NCBI GenBank assembly: GCA_003158855.1
Contig: PMLJ01000017.1
Location: forward strand, 1 to 64,000
DNA length: 64,000 bases
Direction: 5' to 3'
DNA from: Acidimicrobiaceae bacterium
Lineage (GTDB): Bacteria; Actinomycetota; Acidimicrobiia; Acidimicrobiales; RAAP-2
In this document: positions 27,210 to 36,242 of the stretch, piece by piece
Layout: every line of letters starts with the position of its first letter
Position numbering within the stretch: the first letter of the stretch is position 1
Notes under the pieces: generated by a model
Told to the model about the DNA's origin: nothing
Databases searched by the model: none
Seen by the model: only the letters and a program-made list of their open reading frames with translations
Position numbers and translations under genes: made by a program

Positions 27210-27319
27210 GGCGTCGTCCTATGCCGTATGCGGCGTACACCCCGGAGCGTATATCGGCTGGTAACAACGAGTGACAACGAAATCACAACTTCTGTACACA
27301 TCCACGTGCTGCCTTCATC

Positions 27320-27470
27320 GAATGCAATCGAATCATTGCGACGCGTCGATCTCGTCGTGCAAGTCGTTTGATTTCAAGGAAACGTGTTGCCTCATGTCGG
27401 TCTCGTTGCGTGGTGTTGCAGAAACATGGGGCCTGCAATGAGGCCTGCGTGGACCTGGAAGTGTCGCGAC
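27320..27470 (+). repeat. Dispersed repeat flank, copy without tRNA half
   Basis: GTCGATCTCGTCGTGC, AAGTCGTTTGATTTCAAGGAAACG, TGTTGCCTCATGTCGGTCTC, GTGGTGTTGCAGAAA and GGGCCTGCAATGAGGCCT follow, in order and spacing, the flank present at 42.0, 52.8, 56.6 and 60.7 kb. It lies in the promoter interval between the peptidase and the following secreted protein; nothing else is seen in 27210-27578. Confidence 0.7.
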
Positions 27471-27578
27471 ATCATTGCTTTCGCCCGTGCTGAATCGCGC
27501 TGACATTCGATCCGCAATGTTCTCGTAGTCGTCATATTCGCTGGTGACCCTGTCGTTGAAGGTTTAGAATTGGCTTAG

Positions 27579-29540
27579 TTGTCGATTCGTGCAAGGCGAT
27601 GGCGATGTCGAGGCGTAGAATTATTAATCGTGTTCACTCAATTGGTGAAGGTTGCTGCCGCAACCGCCTTGGTCGCGTCGAGCCTTATTGTCTCGGTGAA
27701 CTTGGCGACCGCGACTTCGACGGTACCCTCGACGTCGTACGGCTATGACATCAGCTTCCCCCAATGTGGTGGCAGCCTGCCCACCGGCGTGGGCTTTGGC
27801 ATCGTGGGGGTGAACTACGGGCACCCACTGTCCACGAATCCCTGTCTCAACACCGAGTTGCAGTGGGACCAGACCACCCTGAGCGGTCAGATCAACTTCT
27901 ACACCAACACCGACAATCCCGGTCCCGCGGGTAATGGGGCGTGGCCCACCTCTCAGCAAACGCCCCAGGTCTGTAGCGGAGGGAACACCTCGGTCTGCGC
28001 GTACGACTATGGCTGGAACTCTGCGCAGGGGGCGTTCAACAACGCGATCACGGCGGAGACCGCTACTGGTTCCCAGAGCCCCATCGCAACGGCGACCGCA
28101 GCGCACTGGTGGCTTGACGTCGAGACCGGCAACGCTTGGCAGTCCATTGAGACCATCTATGGGCCTACGGCCACGTCATTCGCGAACGATCAGGCGGTCA
28201 TACGAGGTGAGCTGGCGTACTTCGCGAGCGTCGGCGTCAACTCAGTGGGCATCTACGCGACGGGGCATCAATGGGGGGTCATCATGGGCAGCACCGGTAA
28301 CGCCTTCGCTTCGACCCCCGCGTGGATGCCGGGCTATGCCACCATCGCCGAAGCGCAGGCAGCCTGCGTCGGCCCCTCATTCCTCGGTGGGCGAGTGGCC
28401 ATGATCCAGTACCCACTCAACAGACTCGACGGCGACTTCAGCTGTGGACTGCTGAGCTCGCCAGCGACCACATCGGTGTCGGTAGCGACCACGCCGACGT
28501 TCACGAGCCAACTCACCGTGTTCGGTGACACCGCGACGGTTTCGTACGTGCAGACCGCCGGGGCACCTTCGCTCCTGGTGTCACCGACCGGACTCGTCTC
28601 GACGAGCGGGACGTTGCCGCCGGGTACCTACACCGCAGCTGGCACCACCAGCGACACGATGGGCAACAACGGTGTCTTTGCCTTCTCACTGGTCGTCGGC
28701 GTCATCACCCAGAACACTCCCACCAGCGCGTCGGTGTCAGCAGCGACATCGTCATCGTTTACCAGTCAACTCGTCGTCGCCGGGAGTAACGGTTCACTGA
28801 CGTTCACGAAGACCGCCGGCTCTCCATCGGTGGTGGTCTCGCCCACCGGGCTCGTGTCGACGATTGGCCCGCTGTCGGCCGGGAACTACACGATTAGCGG
28901 AACGATGCTTGACGCGAGCGGCGACAACGGCGCATTCACCTTCAAACTCTCGGTCGGTCTGCTCAACCAGAGTCCGCCGCAGTTCGCAAATATCACGGCG
29001 GACAATACCGCCGCTTTCACGCATCGACTCGTCGTCACGGGTGGCGTTGGTCCGGTTACGTTCACTCAGACCACCGGCGCGCCGACCATGCTGGTCTCGA
29101 CCACCGGACTCGTGAGCGTGATCAGTTCCTTGGTGGCCGGCTCCTACGTCGTGCGCGGCACAATGCTTGACTCGAGCGGTGACAGCGGCACGTTCTTCTT
29201 CAATCTCCGAGTGAGTGTTTCCGCCACGTCGCCGACCACGACCACGACCAGTACTACAACGACGACCGTGCCAAGCATTGCGCAGCCGGTGGCGTATCGA
29301 GCGATAGGTCACGCCGTCGCGGGCTCGACGGTGCCGCTCGAGATCACCGGGTTGGGATTCTTCGGGCGCCCGCGGGTGACCAGTCACGCCGGCACGAGTG
29401 CGCTGGTCACGAAAGACTCCGGCAGGTTGCTCACGCTGAGGGTCTCGGTGAAGCCCCGGTCGCGAAATGGCATCTTCACCTTCATTATCTCGCTGGCGAA
29501 CGGGACCACCTGCCAGGTTCGCTACGTCCAGCGGCCCTGA
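27579..29540 (+). CDS. Secreted GH25/DUF1906-like protein with C-terminal repeat domains
   Basis: Up to 653 aa. A signal segment (VKVAAATALVASSLIVSVN) precedes an N-terminal ~240-residue domain: YGYDISFPQCGG, GFGIVGVNYGHPL, WWLDVETGNAW, GIYATGHQWGVIMG and AMIQYPLNRLDGDFSC. This is the TIM-barrel plan of GH25/DUF1906 wall-active or Rv2525c-like proteins, with DVE and D-D acids as candidate active-site residues. Three ~85-residue beta repeats follow (each ending SPTGLVST...GTY...GNNG-FAF), then a Thr-rich linker and a small final beta domain. The start is uncertain: TTG 27579 or GTG 27630; neither has a good ribosome-binding site. A wall-hydrolytic role is inference. Confidence 0.7.
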   Translation: MSIRARRWRCRGVELLIVFTQLVKVAAATALVASSLIVSVNLATATSTVPSTSYGYDISFPQCGGSLPTGVGFGIVGVNYGHPLSTNPCLNTELQWDQTTLSGQINFYTNTDNPGPAGNGAWPTSQQTPQVCSGGNTSVCAYDYGWNSAQGAFNNAITAETATGSQSPIATATAAHWWLDVETGNAWQSIETIYGPTATSFANDQAVIRGELAYFASVGVNSVGIYATGHQWGVIMGSTGNAFASTPAWMPGYATIAEAQAACVGPSFLGGRVAMIQYPLNRLDGDFSCGLLSSPATTSVSVATTPTFTSQLTVFGDTATVSYVQTAGAPSLLVSPTGLVSTSGTLPPGTYTAAGTTSDTMGNNGVFAFSLVVGVITQNTPTSASVSAATSSSFTSQLVVAGSNGSLTFTKTAGSPSVVVSPTGLVSTIGPLSAGNYTISGTMLDASGDNGAFTFKLSVGLLNQSPPQFANITADNTAAFTHRLVVTGGVGPVTFTQTTGAPTMLVSTTGLVSVISSLVAGSYVVRGTMLDSSGDSGTFFFNLRVSVSATSPTTTTTSTTTTTVPSIAQPVAYRAIGHAVAGSTVPLEITGLGFFGRPRVTSHAGTSALVTKDSGRLLTLRVSVKPRSRNGIFTFIISLANGTTCQVRYVQRP

Positions 29541-29997
29541 GGCATCGCGTGGCGCTCGGGGTTATCCGTCCCGCGGTGCAGAGTTCGTCGGCGTTGGACC
29601 GCGCGTCGCGGTGACGACGACGCGTTGAGTCTGATTGGCGCTTCTTGTTGTCGACGTGGTGGCACACGTCTACAGCCAAGAAAGACAGTGCTACGGCCAG
29701 AAAGATGACCAACACATGAAGTCGAAACTGTGCGTCGTGGGCACAACGCACGCGAGTACCAGTACGGCGTTTACAGAATCCCTGTGGTCCGAGTGCGGGT
29801 TCACGTTGGGCCTTCGAGGTGAATTCGCACTCTGTCAAGCGGATAGTCAGTCGTAGCCATCATCGCGAAGGCCTGTGCGGCTATCTGAAAGGAGAATGGA
29901 AGATCCAAGTGTCGGGCACCTTTGGAACTCGGTCTCGTAACGACGGCCCTCTGACGCACCCCTGGATTATGACGCCGCCTTATGGGTACAGTGGAGA
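29541..29997. other. Intergenic region, no gene seen
   Basis: No supported frame, tRNA or clear terminator in about 450 bp between the two secreted protein genes. Confidence 0.4.
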
Positions 29998-30519
29998 GTG
30001 CGAAAGACTTCAAAATCCCTGATTCTGGCGGTTTTTGTTCTTGCCCTCTCCGCAGCGTCGGCTTCGGCATCCACGAAGAGTTTGCAGGCACGGGTCGACT
30101 TCAAGATCTACTCTCCATCGTATTTTGCTGGCTTCTCTTTTAAGACGTTCACCCTGAGCGATGGGAAGTCGTGCGCTGATCACTCGCGACCCGTCTTCGT
30201 TCTAGGGGGCAAAGGAACCTTTGGCAACAACTATCCCGGTGTCGACATATTTGAGAAGGCGGCCAAGACCTGCGGAAGCGGAACCGGCTTCAATACCAGG
30301 ATTGCGAATGTGCTCATCAACGGTCACAGCGCTCAGGTCTGGAGTAACTGTGCGGGAGTGCCCGCCGGCAAGTGTGGCGCCGTCCAAGTAAAGGCCAACG
30401 GTGGCTTGATCACGTGGACGGTTTCCGCGGTCACTGGCTACAAGCCCACAACAGTCAGTGTCACAACGTACAACCTCGCCTATTCGGTGCTCCTCGCTGT
30501 GGCGCGAGGGATTAAGTAG
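29998..30519 (+). CDS. Secreted protein of unknown function
   Basis: A 173-aa protein with a clean signal peptide (RKTSKSLILAVFVLALSAAS, cleavage near ASASTK at about residue 26). The mature part has Cys at about 59, 91, 118 and 126 that could form disulfides, and beta-rich stretches (FKTFTLSDGKSC, RIANVLINGHSAQVW, GLITWTVSAVTGYKPTTVSV). I do not recognise a family. The GTG start at 29998 has GGAG very close, so the true start may be a few codons away. It follows another exported protein gene on the same strand. Confidence 0.6.
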   Translation: MRKTSKSLILAVFVLALSAASASASTKSLQARVDFKIYSPSYFAGFSFKTFTLSDGKSCADHSRPVFVLGGKGTFGNNYPGVDIFEKAAKTCGSGTGFNTRIANVLINGHSAQVWSNCAGVPAGKCGAVQVKANGGLITWTVSAVTGYKPTTVSVTTYNLAYSVLLAVARGIK

Positions 30520-30626
30520 AAGATGTCGCGAACTAGGGGAATTGGCGAATCTTCGAGTAACTCATTGGTCACCGCGGACCCCTGGGGGTTGGGTCTGACC
30601 ACTGGGGCGAGGATTGGGCCACGACA

Positions 30627-31163
30627 GTGACAAGTCCTGAGCATTCATCGGTAACCGCGGACCGACGTCAGATTCGCCGCAGGCGACGAGCCCGAGCGGT
30701 CTACCTGACCCGCCAGGGTTGGGACGTGACGGGAGTTGACGCCTCGAAAGTTGGGCTCCAGATGGCCACCGACCAAGCCGCTCGCGAGGGTCTGCGGATC
30801 ACCACCGAGCAGGTGAACCTTGCCACCTACCAACCGGCTCCCGGGTACTACGACCTCGTAGTCATCGCTAATATCCACCTCGCTCCCGAACTGCGTGACG
30901 TCGTCTTCGATCGCGCCGGCGCGACAGTGGCGACGGGCGGCCACCTGTACATCATCGGTCACCACGTTGACGCGTTCGGGCGATCCGGCCCGCCCTCGCG
31001 CGAGTGCCTCTTTGAGGAGTCGCTCTTTCGTGACCGCTTCGACGCGTTCACGATTGTGACGTTGGAACGTCGTGAGACCACTTCCGACGACGGCGAGATG
31101 GCGGATGTTTCGATGCTGCTGTGGGCCTTAAAGAACAGCCGAGAGGACGGAGTCGAACGGTGA
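30627..31163 (+). pseudogene. SAM-dependent methyltransferase, N-terminally damaged
   Basis: From residue 24 the frame matches a class I methyltransferase of the tellurite-resistance-like type: RAVYLTRQGWDVTGVDASKVGLQMA, YYDLVVIANIHLAPELRDVV and GGHLYIIGHHVDAFGRSGPP. The SAM-binding glycine motif is absent from this frame, but the adjacent frame reads RFAAGDEPER at the right place, so a 1-nt frameshift has cut the N-terminus away; upstream homology is lost. CATTGGTCACCGCGGACC and CATCGGTAACCGCGGACC, 82 bp apart, suggest a local duplication. The stop overlaps the start of the MFS gene. Could still be translated, but probably without activity. Confidence 0.55.
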
Positions 31164-32665
31164 ACGCCCTCACCAGCACGGACCGTTCAACGCGCGAGCG
31201 TCGCGACCTCGCGCTTGCTGTCATTGCGGCCGCTCAGTTGATGGTCATGCTCGACTTGACAATCACAAACGTGGCCCTCCCGTCGATTCAGCACAGTCTG
31301 CATTTCTCGACGACTAATCTGACGTGGGTCATCGATGCCTACGTTCTCGTCTTCGGTGGTCTGCTCTTACTGGGGGGACGAGCGGGTGACATCCTGGGTC
31401 GACGTCGAATGTTCTTCGTCGGTATCACCTTGTTCGCGCTGGCCTCGCTCGCGGGTGGTCTCGCCACGACCCAGTTGTTGCTGGTGACGGCTCGTGCCGT
31501 TCAAGGCGTTGGCGCCGCCATCGCGTCACCCACGGCCCTCGCGCTGATTGCCGTCACATTCCCCGAGGGTTCGGCCAGAAACCGGGCAATGGCCGTCTAC
31601 GCCAGCATGACGGCGGCCGGCGGCGCCCTGGGCCTCATCTTGGGTGGTGCCCTCGTCGAGTGGGCGTCGTGGCGATGGGTCTTCTTCGTCAATGTTCCGA
31701 TCGGACTCTTGGTAATGGCCGCAACGCCCTTCGTGCTACCGAAGGTCGATGGTCACGGTGGACGCCCTGATATCCCCGGTGCCATAACCGCCTCGAGCGG
31801 CGTGGCCTTTTTGGTCTACGGACTCGTCCACGCGCCGACGGCGGGGTGGACGGCTACCACGACACTCTTGTCCTTTGGTGCCGCGGCGTTGTTGCTGGCG
31901 GTGTTCGCGCTCATTGAGCAGCGCGTGTCCCAACCCCTGGTTCCGCTGAGCTTCTTGCGCCACCGAAACCGTGCCGGTGGCTACGCCATCATGATGTTGA
32001 TCGGTGCGTCGATGCTGTCACTGTTGTTCTTCTTGACTCAGTTCCTGCAAGAAGAGATGCACTACAGTTCGCTGCGAGCTGGTGTCTCGTATCTGCCGGT
32101 CCCAGTGATGGTGGCCTCAACCAGCATCTTCCTGTCTCACAGGATTAGGAGGTTCGGAGTACGGGTCTTTCTGACGACTGGGCCGCTGATGGTGGCGGTG
32201 GGCATCTTTTGGGCATCGTTTCTGACTCCCACCTCGTCGTACTGGCACGTCCTCGGACCGCTCGCCATCTTTGGCTTGGGTATGGGGCTCTCCATTGTTC
32301 CCCTCACGTTGAACGCCGTGTCGTCGGTGCGCAACCACGAGCAGGGCCTCGCTTCTTCGTTATTGAACACCAGCCAGCAGATTGGCGGCTCCCTCGGACT
32401 GGCGGTCCTGGTGACCGTTGCGGCTACCGTGCGAAATTACCAACTCGCCACGTCCACCCACGTGACGTCGTCGATGTTGGTAAAGGCACAACTCGCCGCC
32501 ACGGTGCAAGGTTTCCAAGCGGCGCTGCGAGTGAGCGCGCTGAGTGCGCTGATCGCCTTCTTGATAGCGCTGCTCGTCGTGCGAACTCCGCGATCGGTGG
32601 TGCAGCCGGAGAGCGTGCCCGGGGCCGTTCCCGTGGGCGAGGCCCCCCTGGGGTGGGACTCGTAG
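31160..32665 (+). CDS. MFS drug exporter, DHA2 (EmrB/QacA) type
   Basis: A 501-aa inner-membrane antiporter with about 14 hydrophobic segments. Family marks are LDLTITNVALPSIQHSLHFS in helix 1, WVIDAYVLVFGGLLLLGGRAGDILGRRRMF (motif A after helix 2) and AVQGVGAAIASPTALALI (motif C-like helix 5 region), with VEWASWRWVFFVNVPIG after. GTG 31160 is chosen for its GGAG spacing and 4-bp overlap with the methyltransferase stop. Members expel hydrophobic drugs or small metabolites using the proton gradient; substrate unknown. Confidence 0.87.
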   Translation: MNALTSTDRSTRERRDLALAVIAAAQLMVMLDLTITNVALPSIQHSLHFSTTNLTWVIDAYVLVFGGLLLLGGRAGDILGRRRMFFVGITLFALASLAGGLATTQLLLVTARAVQGVGAAIASPTALALIAVTFPEGSARNRAMAVYASMTAAGGALGLILGGALVEWASWRWVFFVNVPIGLLVMAATPFVLPKVDGHGGRPDIPGAITASSGVAFLVYGLVHAPTAGWTATTTLLSFGAAALLLAVFALIEQRVSQPLVPLSFLRHRNRAGGYAIMMLIGASMLSLLFFLTQFLQEEMHYSSLRAGVSYLPVPVMVASTSIFLSHRIRRFGVRVFLTTGPLMVAVGIFWASFLTPTSSYWHVLGPLAIFGLGMGLSIVPLTLNAVSSVRNHEQGLASSLLNTSQQIGGSLGLAVLVTVAATVRNYQLATSTHVTSSMLVKAQLAATVQGFQAALRVSALSALIAFLIALLVVRTPRSVVQPESVPGAVPVGEAPLGWDS

Positions 32666-32716
32666 CGAAAGCACCGCGACGTCACTGGCGTGGGTACGAC
32701 GGCCCGGTCATCCGCC

Positions 32717-32737
32717 GTGGCCTCGCGGCGAGGCCAC
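32717..32737 (+). terminator. Terminator hairpin after the MFS gene
   Basis: GTGGCCTCG (32717-32725) pairs perfectly with CGAGGCCAC (32729-32737) around a 3-nt loop, 52 nt after the MFS stop. No U-run. Confidence 0.55.
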
Positions 32738-33247
32738 CCCAGTCCGCGACTCTGACGTCAAAGAAGAGACGTCTACCCCGCGATGAAGTCAGCGGCAACC
32801 AGACCACTTGCGAACTCTTCATTCATAATCAGGTACGCCGAACTCTCGGATCCGTCGTGGCGAGATCCAATCGTCTCGCCGATGCGTCGGACGTCACTGC
32901 GAACCCAAACGCCGCGAGAGCGGACCGCCCGACTTCGGTTCGCCCAGATACTGATCTCCGGCGTCACTTGGGGTCGGACAGGGGTCACGGCTGGTCGCAC
33001 GACTCCGACCTGCCAGGCTATTGGCTGCCTGCGTAGGCGGGCAGAGTTATTGCGCCTTGCGGAACGCGATGCCGGTTGGTCGTACGGCGACCGGTATGGC
33101 GGTGGAGTGTCGAAACCTGGCCCGCGCCCACTCGACGAACCACCCCCTCATCCGGTGATCGCTAGAACTGGCCGACCCTGAAACGCGATATCACTTGTCC
33201 AATGTCGGGTACCATGCGCGTGAATTCAATTCGATGGGTGACGATGC
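32738..33247. other. Intergenic region, no gene seen
   Basis: About 500 bp. A minus-strand frame at 32773-33000 has no recognised domain. GACGATGCATG before 33248 gives no strong ribosome-binding site. Confidence 0.35.
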
Positions 33248-33709
33248 ATGAAAGCCTTCCAGGACTACTACCCGGAACATCTCTCGCACTGCTACGGCTG
33301 CGGCAACTTGAACAAACGCGGCTACGGAATCAGAACGTTCTGGGACGGCGACGAAAGTGTGACGCGCTTCTTGCCCCAGCCCTTTCACACGGCGGTTCCG
33401 GGCCTTGTCTACGGCGGGCTGCTGGCCTCGCTTATCGATTGCCACAGTACGGGTACCGCCTCCGCCGCGATGTACCGCGACGAGGGGCGCGAGATGGACA
33501 GCCTCCCGTCGTTTCGCTTCGTCACGGGATCGTTGCAGGTTCGCTATCTTGCGCCGACGCCGCTCGGCCCGGAGCTGGTGATTCGCGGGCGGGTGCAGGA
33601 GATTCGCGAGCGTAAGGTGATCATCGAGTCAACCGTGCTGGCTGACGGCGTGGTGACGGTTCGCGGTGAGGTGATCGCCGTTCGGATGCCCGATGACTTC
33701 GGTACCTAA
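33248..33709 (+). CDS. PaaI-type hotdog thioesterase
   Basis: A 153-aa hotdog-fold protein. CYGCGNLNKRGYGIR at residues 15-29 and AVPGLVYGGLLASLIDCHSTGTA (about 50-72) match the PaaI/YigI-like thioesterase family, where the HG-G/A helix end and an Asp/Glu on the central helix (here Asp63 or nearby) activate water to cleave acyl-CoA. RYLAPTPLGPELVIRGRVQEI is the usual second half. A cytoplasmic acyl-CoA thioesterase is likely; chain-length preference cannot be read. Confidence 0.83.
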   Translation: MKAFQDYYPEHLSHCYGCGNLNKRGYGIRTFWDGDESVTRFLPQPFHTAVPGLVYGGLLASLIDCHSTGTASAAMYRDEGREMDSLPSFRFVTGSLQVRYLAPTPLGPELVIRGRVQEIRERKVIIESTVLADGVVTVRGEVIAVRMPDDFGT

Positions 33710-33824
33710 CGGCCCTTAGCCGCCCAAGGCACTGGCCTACGCAGCCGTTCGCGGTATTCGGTCGGACGCCTCCCACCCGGCCAAGGGACCCTTCGCGATC
33801 GGCAGTCTCACCCGGGCCTGACGA

Positions 33825-33970
33825 TTAGGGTCCAACCATTCGCGCATCAGGATGAAATACTCGCCGAAGCTTTGTTGCGTCGCCATCTGATCCCTCTATG
33901 TAGGGCTGGATCAGTTCGTGCACATCCTGCAAGTCTTCGATTGTTGTCACGTGCCCCGGACGTCCCCTGT
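33825..33970 (-). pseudogene. N-terminal remnant of an NTF2-like (lumazine-binding type) protein
   Basis: On the minus strand DVHELIQPYIEGSDGDATKLRRVFHPDARMVG matches the first ~35 residues of the DUF4440/lumazine-binding-2 fold (helix 1 and the FHPDA turn), then a stop at 33825 truncates it; downstream 33710-33824 shows no continuation. Family length is about 120-130 residues. The rest of 33710-34191 holds no gene. Confidence 0.45.
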
Positions 33971-34191
33971 TCGGAGAGTCTTTCATATGTGCCCAGGAAG
34001 GGCCACGGGAAATGGTCACCCCGATGGTCGAGATCTGATGCTGGAAGCGCACTCTGGCTGCACCGAGTCAAGATGCCCTTGACACTGGATAGCCTCTGGC
34101 TTGCGTTTGCCAATCGCCAGTTCCTAGTGTCGAACCTTGCGAGTTGGGCCTCCGACGCTGGGAGAACTTGAGAGAGTCAAGGCTCGCTTCG

Positions 34192-34482
34192 TCACAGCGA
34201 GGCGGAAGCGATGTCCACGTCTTCCACGTCGCGTCGCTGAGGAATTCCGGTGAATCCACCGGACACTTGGCTGAGCGTCGGCAAGAGGGTTTCGGACATG
34301 AAGTGATCGTACGATTCTTTTGAGTCCCATACCGCGACAACGAGCCACCCATCCTCGGTTGGACCCGAGAAATGGTACTTCTGGCCGGCAGGAAGAACCC
34401 CGTTGGGATGTGCGGCACCCAGCACGACCCGATACTGGTCTGCGGTACCGCCTTCGAAGAAGTTAGTGGTGAGATAAGCCAT
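34192..34482 (-). CDS. Small dimeric alpha/beta-barrel (ABM-like) protein
   Basis: A 96-aa protein of the dimeric ferredoxin-like barrel fold: MAYLTTNFFEGGTADQYRVV, then SGPTEDGWLVVAVWDSKESYDHFMSE with the V-W-S-E-F pattern of antibiotic-biosynthesis-monooxygenase-like domains. Such small proteins bind or oxidise aromatic substrates, but no catalytic residues can be assigned. Two other members of the fold lie at 35619 and 56079. Confidence 0.65.
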   Translation of the reverse strand: MAYLTTNFFEGGTADQYRVVLGAAHPNGVLPAGQKYHFSGPTEDGWLVVAVWDSKESYDHFMSETLLPTLSQVSGGFTGIPQRRDVEDVDIASASL

Positions 34483-34615
34483 AGTTCCCCGCAGTGAATT
34501 GACGTTCGGCGAAGGCTAGTCGGTTCTAGCGACGACTGTGAGGAGATCTTCCTTGGTCATGCGGTGCCATCGTCAGCGCCACAAGCTCACTCGCCTCTCC
34601 GAAATCGTGATCGTC

Positions 34616-34675
34616 AGTCCTCCAACACTAATCAAGACTCGCGACCTCAAGCCGCAGTGCAAGGTTGCACTTCTA
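34616..34675. repeat. Hairpin repeat family B, copy 1
   Basis: CCTCCAACACTAATCAAGACT, then AAGCCGCAGTGCAAGGTTGCA matches the B units at 37.4 and 38.2 kb. It abuts the stop codon of the membrane protein gene (34673, minus strand). Confidence 0.55.
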
Positions 34676-35248
34676 ATGGGTTTGGCCATCGATCGCACAC
34701 CGTGAGAAACTGCCCCCATGATCGAGTGAAGAGGGTCGTCCGTCAAACCGGATCAAGCCCAGGGCTTTCCTCGCCGACTGCCAGAAGTAGTCCCAGGCAC
34801 CGAACATCACCCACACAATGATGGCGATGAATTCCAGCGTTACGAGATATATTCCACCGCCTCGACGCATAATCAGACTCACCCCCGCCGCAACACCTAC
34901 CAGATTGAGAGGAATTGAAAAGAACGGTCGCCATGGTAAACGAAGACCGGCTCGCAGGACTCCGACCATCGTTCTGATTAGGAACAAGATGAACACGATG
35001 GCTGGTACGCAGAGCTCGACGCCAAGAGCGGTTGTGTCCTGGGGGGTCAGCACCAGCGCCGCGTTGACCACCAACATGACGATGAGGAACGTGTTAGCCC
35101 AAGCGCGAGCCCGGAAGATAGGCGATTTTGCAATCCGACCGATTTGTATCGACACGGCGACAAACAGGAGACCCGCCAATGCTGCCGCGGAGCCGCCGAG
35201 CATTGCGTAGAGATCGTGCCAAGGACCGAGCTGATACGCGTTATGCAT
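34673..35248 (-). CDS. Integral membrane protein of unknown function
   Basis: A 191-aa protein with four or five membrane segments (about residues 14-36, 50-70, 78-98, 107-127, 133-155). LGPWHDLYAMLGGSAAALAGLLFVAVSI at the N-terminus is a recurring sequence in uncharacterised bacterial membrane proteins. No enzymatic motif seen. The C-terminus is hydrophilic and ends within a family B repeat, so the last residues (DGQTH) may be repeat-derived. The interval 35249-35618 contains no gene. Confidence 0.65.
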   Translation of the reverse strand: MHNAYQLGPWHDLYAMLGGSAAALAGLLFVAVSIQIGRIAKSPIFRARAWANTFLIVMLVVNAALVLTPQDTTALGVELCVPAIVFILFLIRTMVGVLRAGLRLPWRPFFSIPLNLVGVAAGVSLIMRRGGGIYLVTLEFIAIIVWVMFGAWDYFWQSARKALGLIRFDGRPSSLDHGGSFSRCAIDGQTH

Positions 35249-35618
35249 TGCCCTCCATTTTCAGTAAAGCCTGATCCCTCCGGGAGAGTTAACTCTAATT
35301 CGGACCATCTGTCCAGGATTAGGCAAGTCCAGAGCCAACTCACCTGTTTGTAACCTGAAGTGCGGACATACGTGACTGATAGGGATCGGTCACGGATCCA
35401 AGTGCTTCGATGGGAAAGTGACCATCAAGTGGCCTTCGGCAAGAATCACTGAAATGAAGAAGTCGCTCGGGTGCCGCAAACCAGAATTGCCTGAACAGAT
35501 TCTCATTAATTCCCAAAGTGTTCAATCAATTCACCAAAAGATTGGTGGTACGACCGACAATAACCTGTGACACTCTGAGCGGTGCCAAAGGGCATGTTTG
35601 CGAATGAAAAGGGAGCCA

Positions 35619-35924
35619 ATGACTGTTGAATTGATTTTGGAGTTCGAGGGAGTAGCTGCGGCGGAATACCATGCCGTTAATAAGGAACTCGGGATCGACC
35701 CCATAAGCGGAGAGGGCGATTGGCCCAAAGGAATGTTGACGCATTCGGCTGGTCTGAACGCAAGTGGCCGTTTAGTCGTGACTGAGGTTTGGGATTCGGT
35801 GGAAGATCAAGAAGAATTCATGCATGATCGCCTTGGCGAGGCTCTTGCCAAAGGTGGGATTTCTGGTCCACCCTTGAGCGTCACATGGATTGAGTTGATT
35901 TCTCGCCAAAATCTCGAGAGCTGA
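35619..35924 (+). CDS. Small dimeric alpha/beta-barrel (ABM-like) protein
   Basis: A 101-aa protein. The start at ATG 35619 has AAGGGAG five bases upstream. MTVELILEFEGVAAAEYHAV, GMLTHSAGLNASGRLVVTEVWDS and EDQEEFMHDRLGEALAKGGI follow the beta-alpha-beta-beta pattern of ABM/EthD-like barrels that dimerise. No active-site residues can be assigned. It is paralogous in fold, not closely in sequence, to the gene at 34192. Confidence 0.68.
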   Translation: MTVELILEFEGVAAAEYHAVNKELGIDPISGEGDWPKGMLTHSAGLNASGRLVVTEVWDSVEDQEEFMHDRLGEALAKGGISGPPLSVTWIELISRQNLES

Positions 35925-36034
35925 ATCTCCTCACTCCGTACAAGCCTCGCAGGTTGGTTTCCTCGCCGTTGTTCAATCGTCTAATTGGACAACGGCGAGG
36001 ATCGCCACGATTCCAGACTCAACACTGAAATCAG

Positions 36035-36105
36035 TCGCCAGCGCATGGTGGCAGACCTATTGCGTCGGGCCTCCGACATCACGGGTTTGCAGCCTTGCGT
36101 GGGTC
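36035..36105. repeat. Hairpin repeat family B, copy 2
   Basis: CGCCAGCGCATGGTGGCAGA, TTGCGTCGGGCCTCCGACA and GGGTTTGCAGCCTTGCGTG. GTCGG-GCCT-CCGAC is a 5-bp hairpin. It lies beyond the 3' end of the membrane protein gene at 36243. Confidence 0.6.
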
Positions 36106-36242
36106 TCGCTTTCTTGAATGTCAAAGATCTAGACAGGTGCACGAGCCAACTAGTCGGTGGAAAATTCAACGACAGTAGCGCCTTGACTAAGGTCGCTGCG
36201 AAGCCAGACGGCCACGACATACCGCCCGCGTCGCCGGCATCC

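Noticed and set aside
32773-33000. Minus-strand 75-codon frame in the MFS-thioesterase gap
   Set aside because: No homology recognised, no ribosome-binding site; may be old coding debris but cannot be supported.
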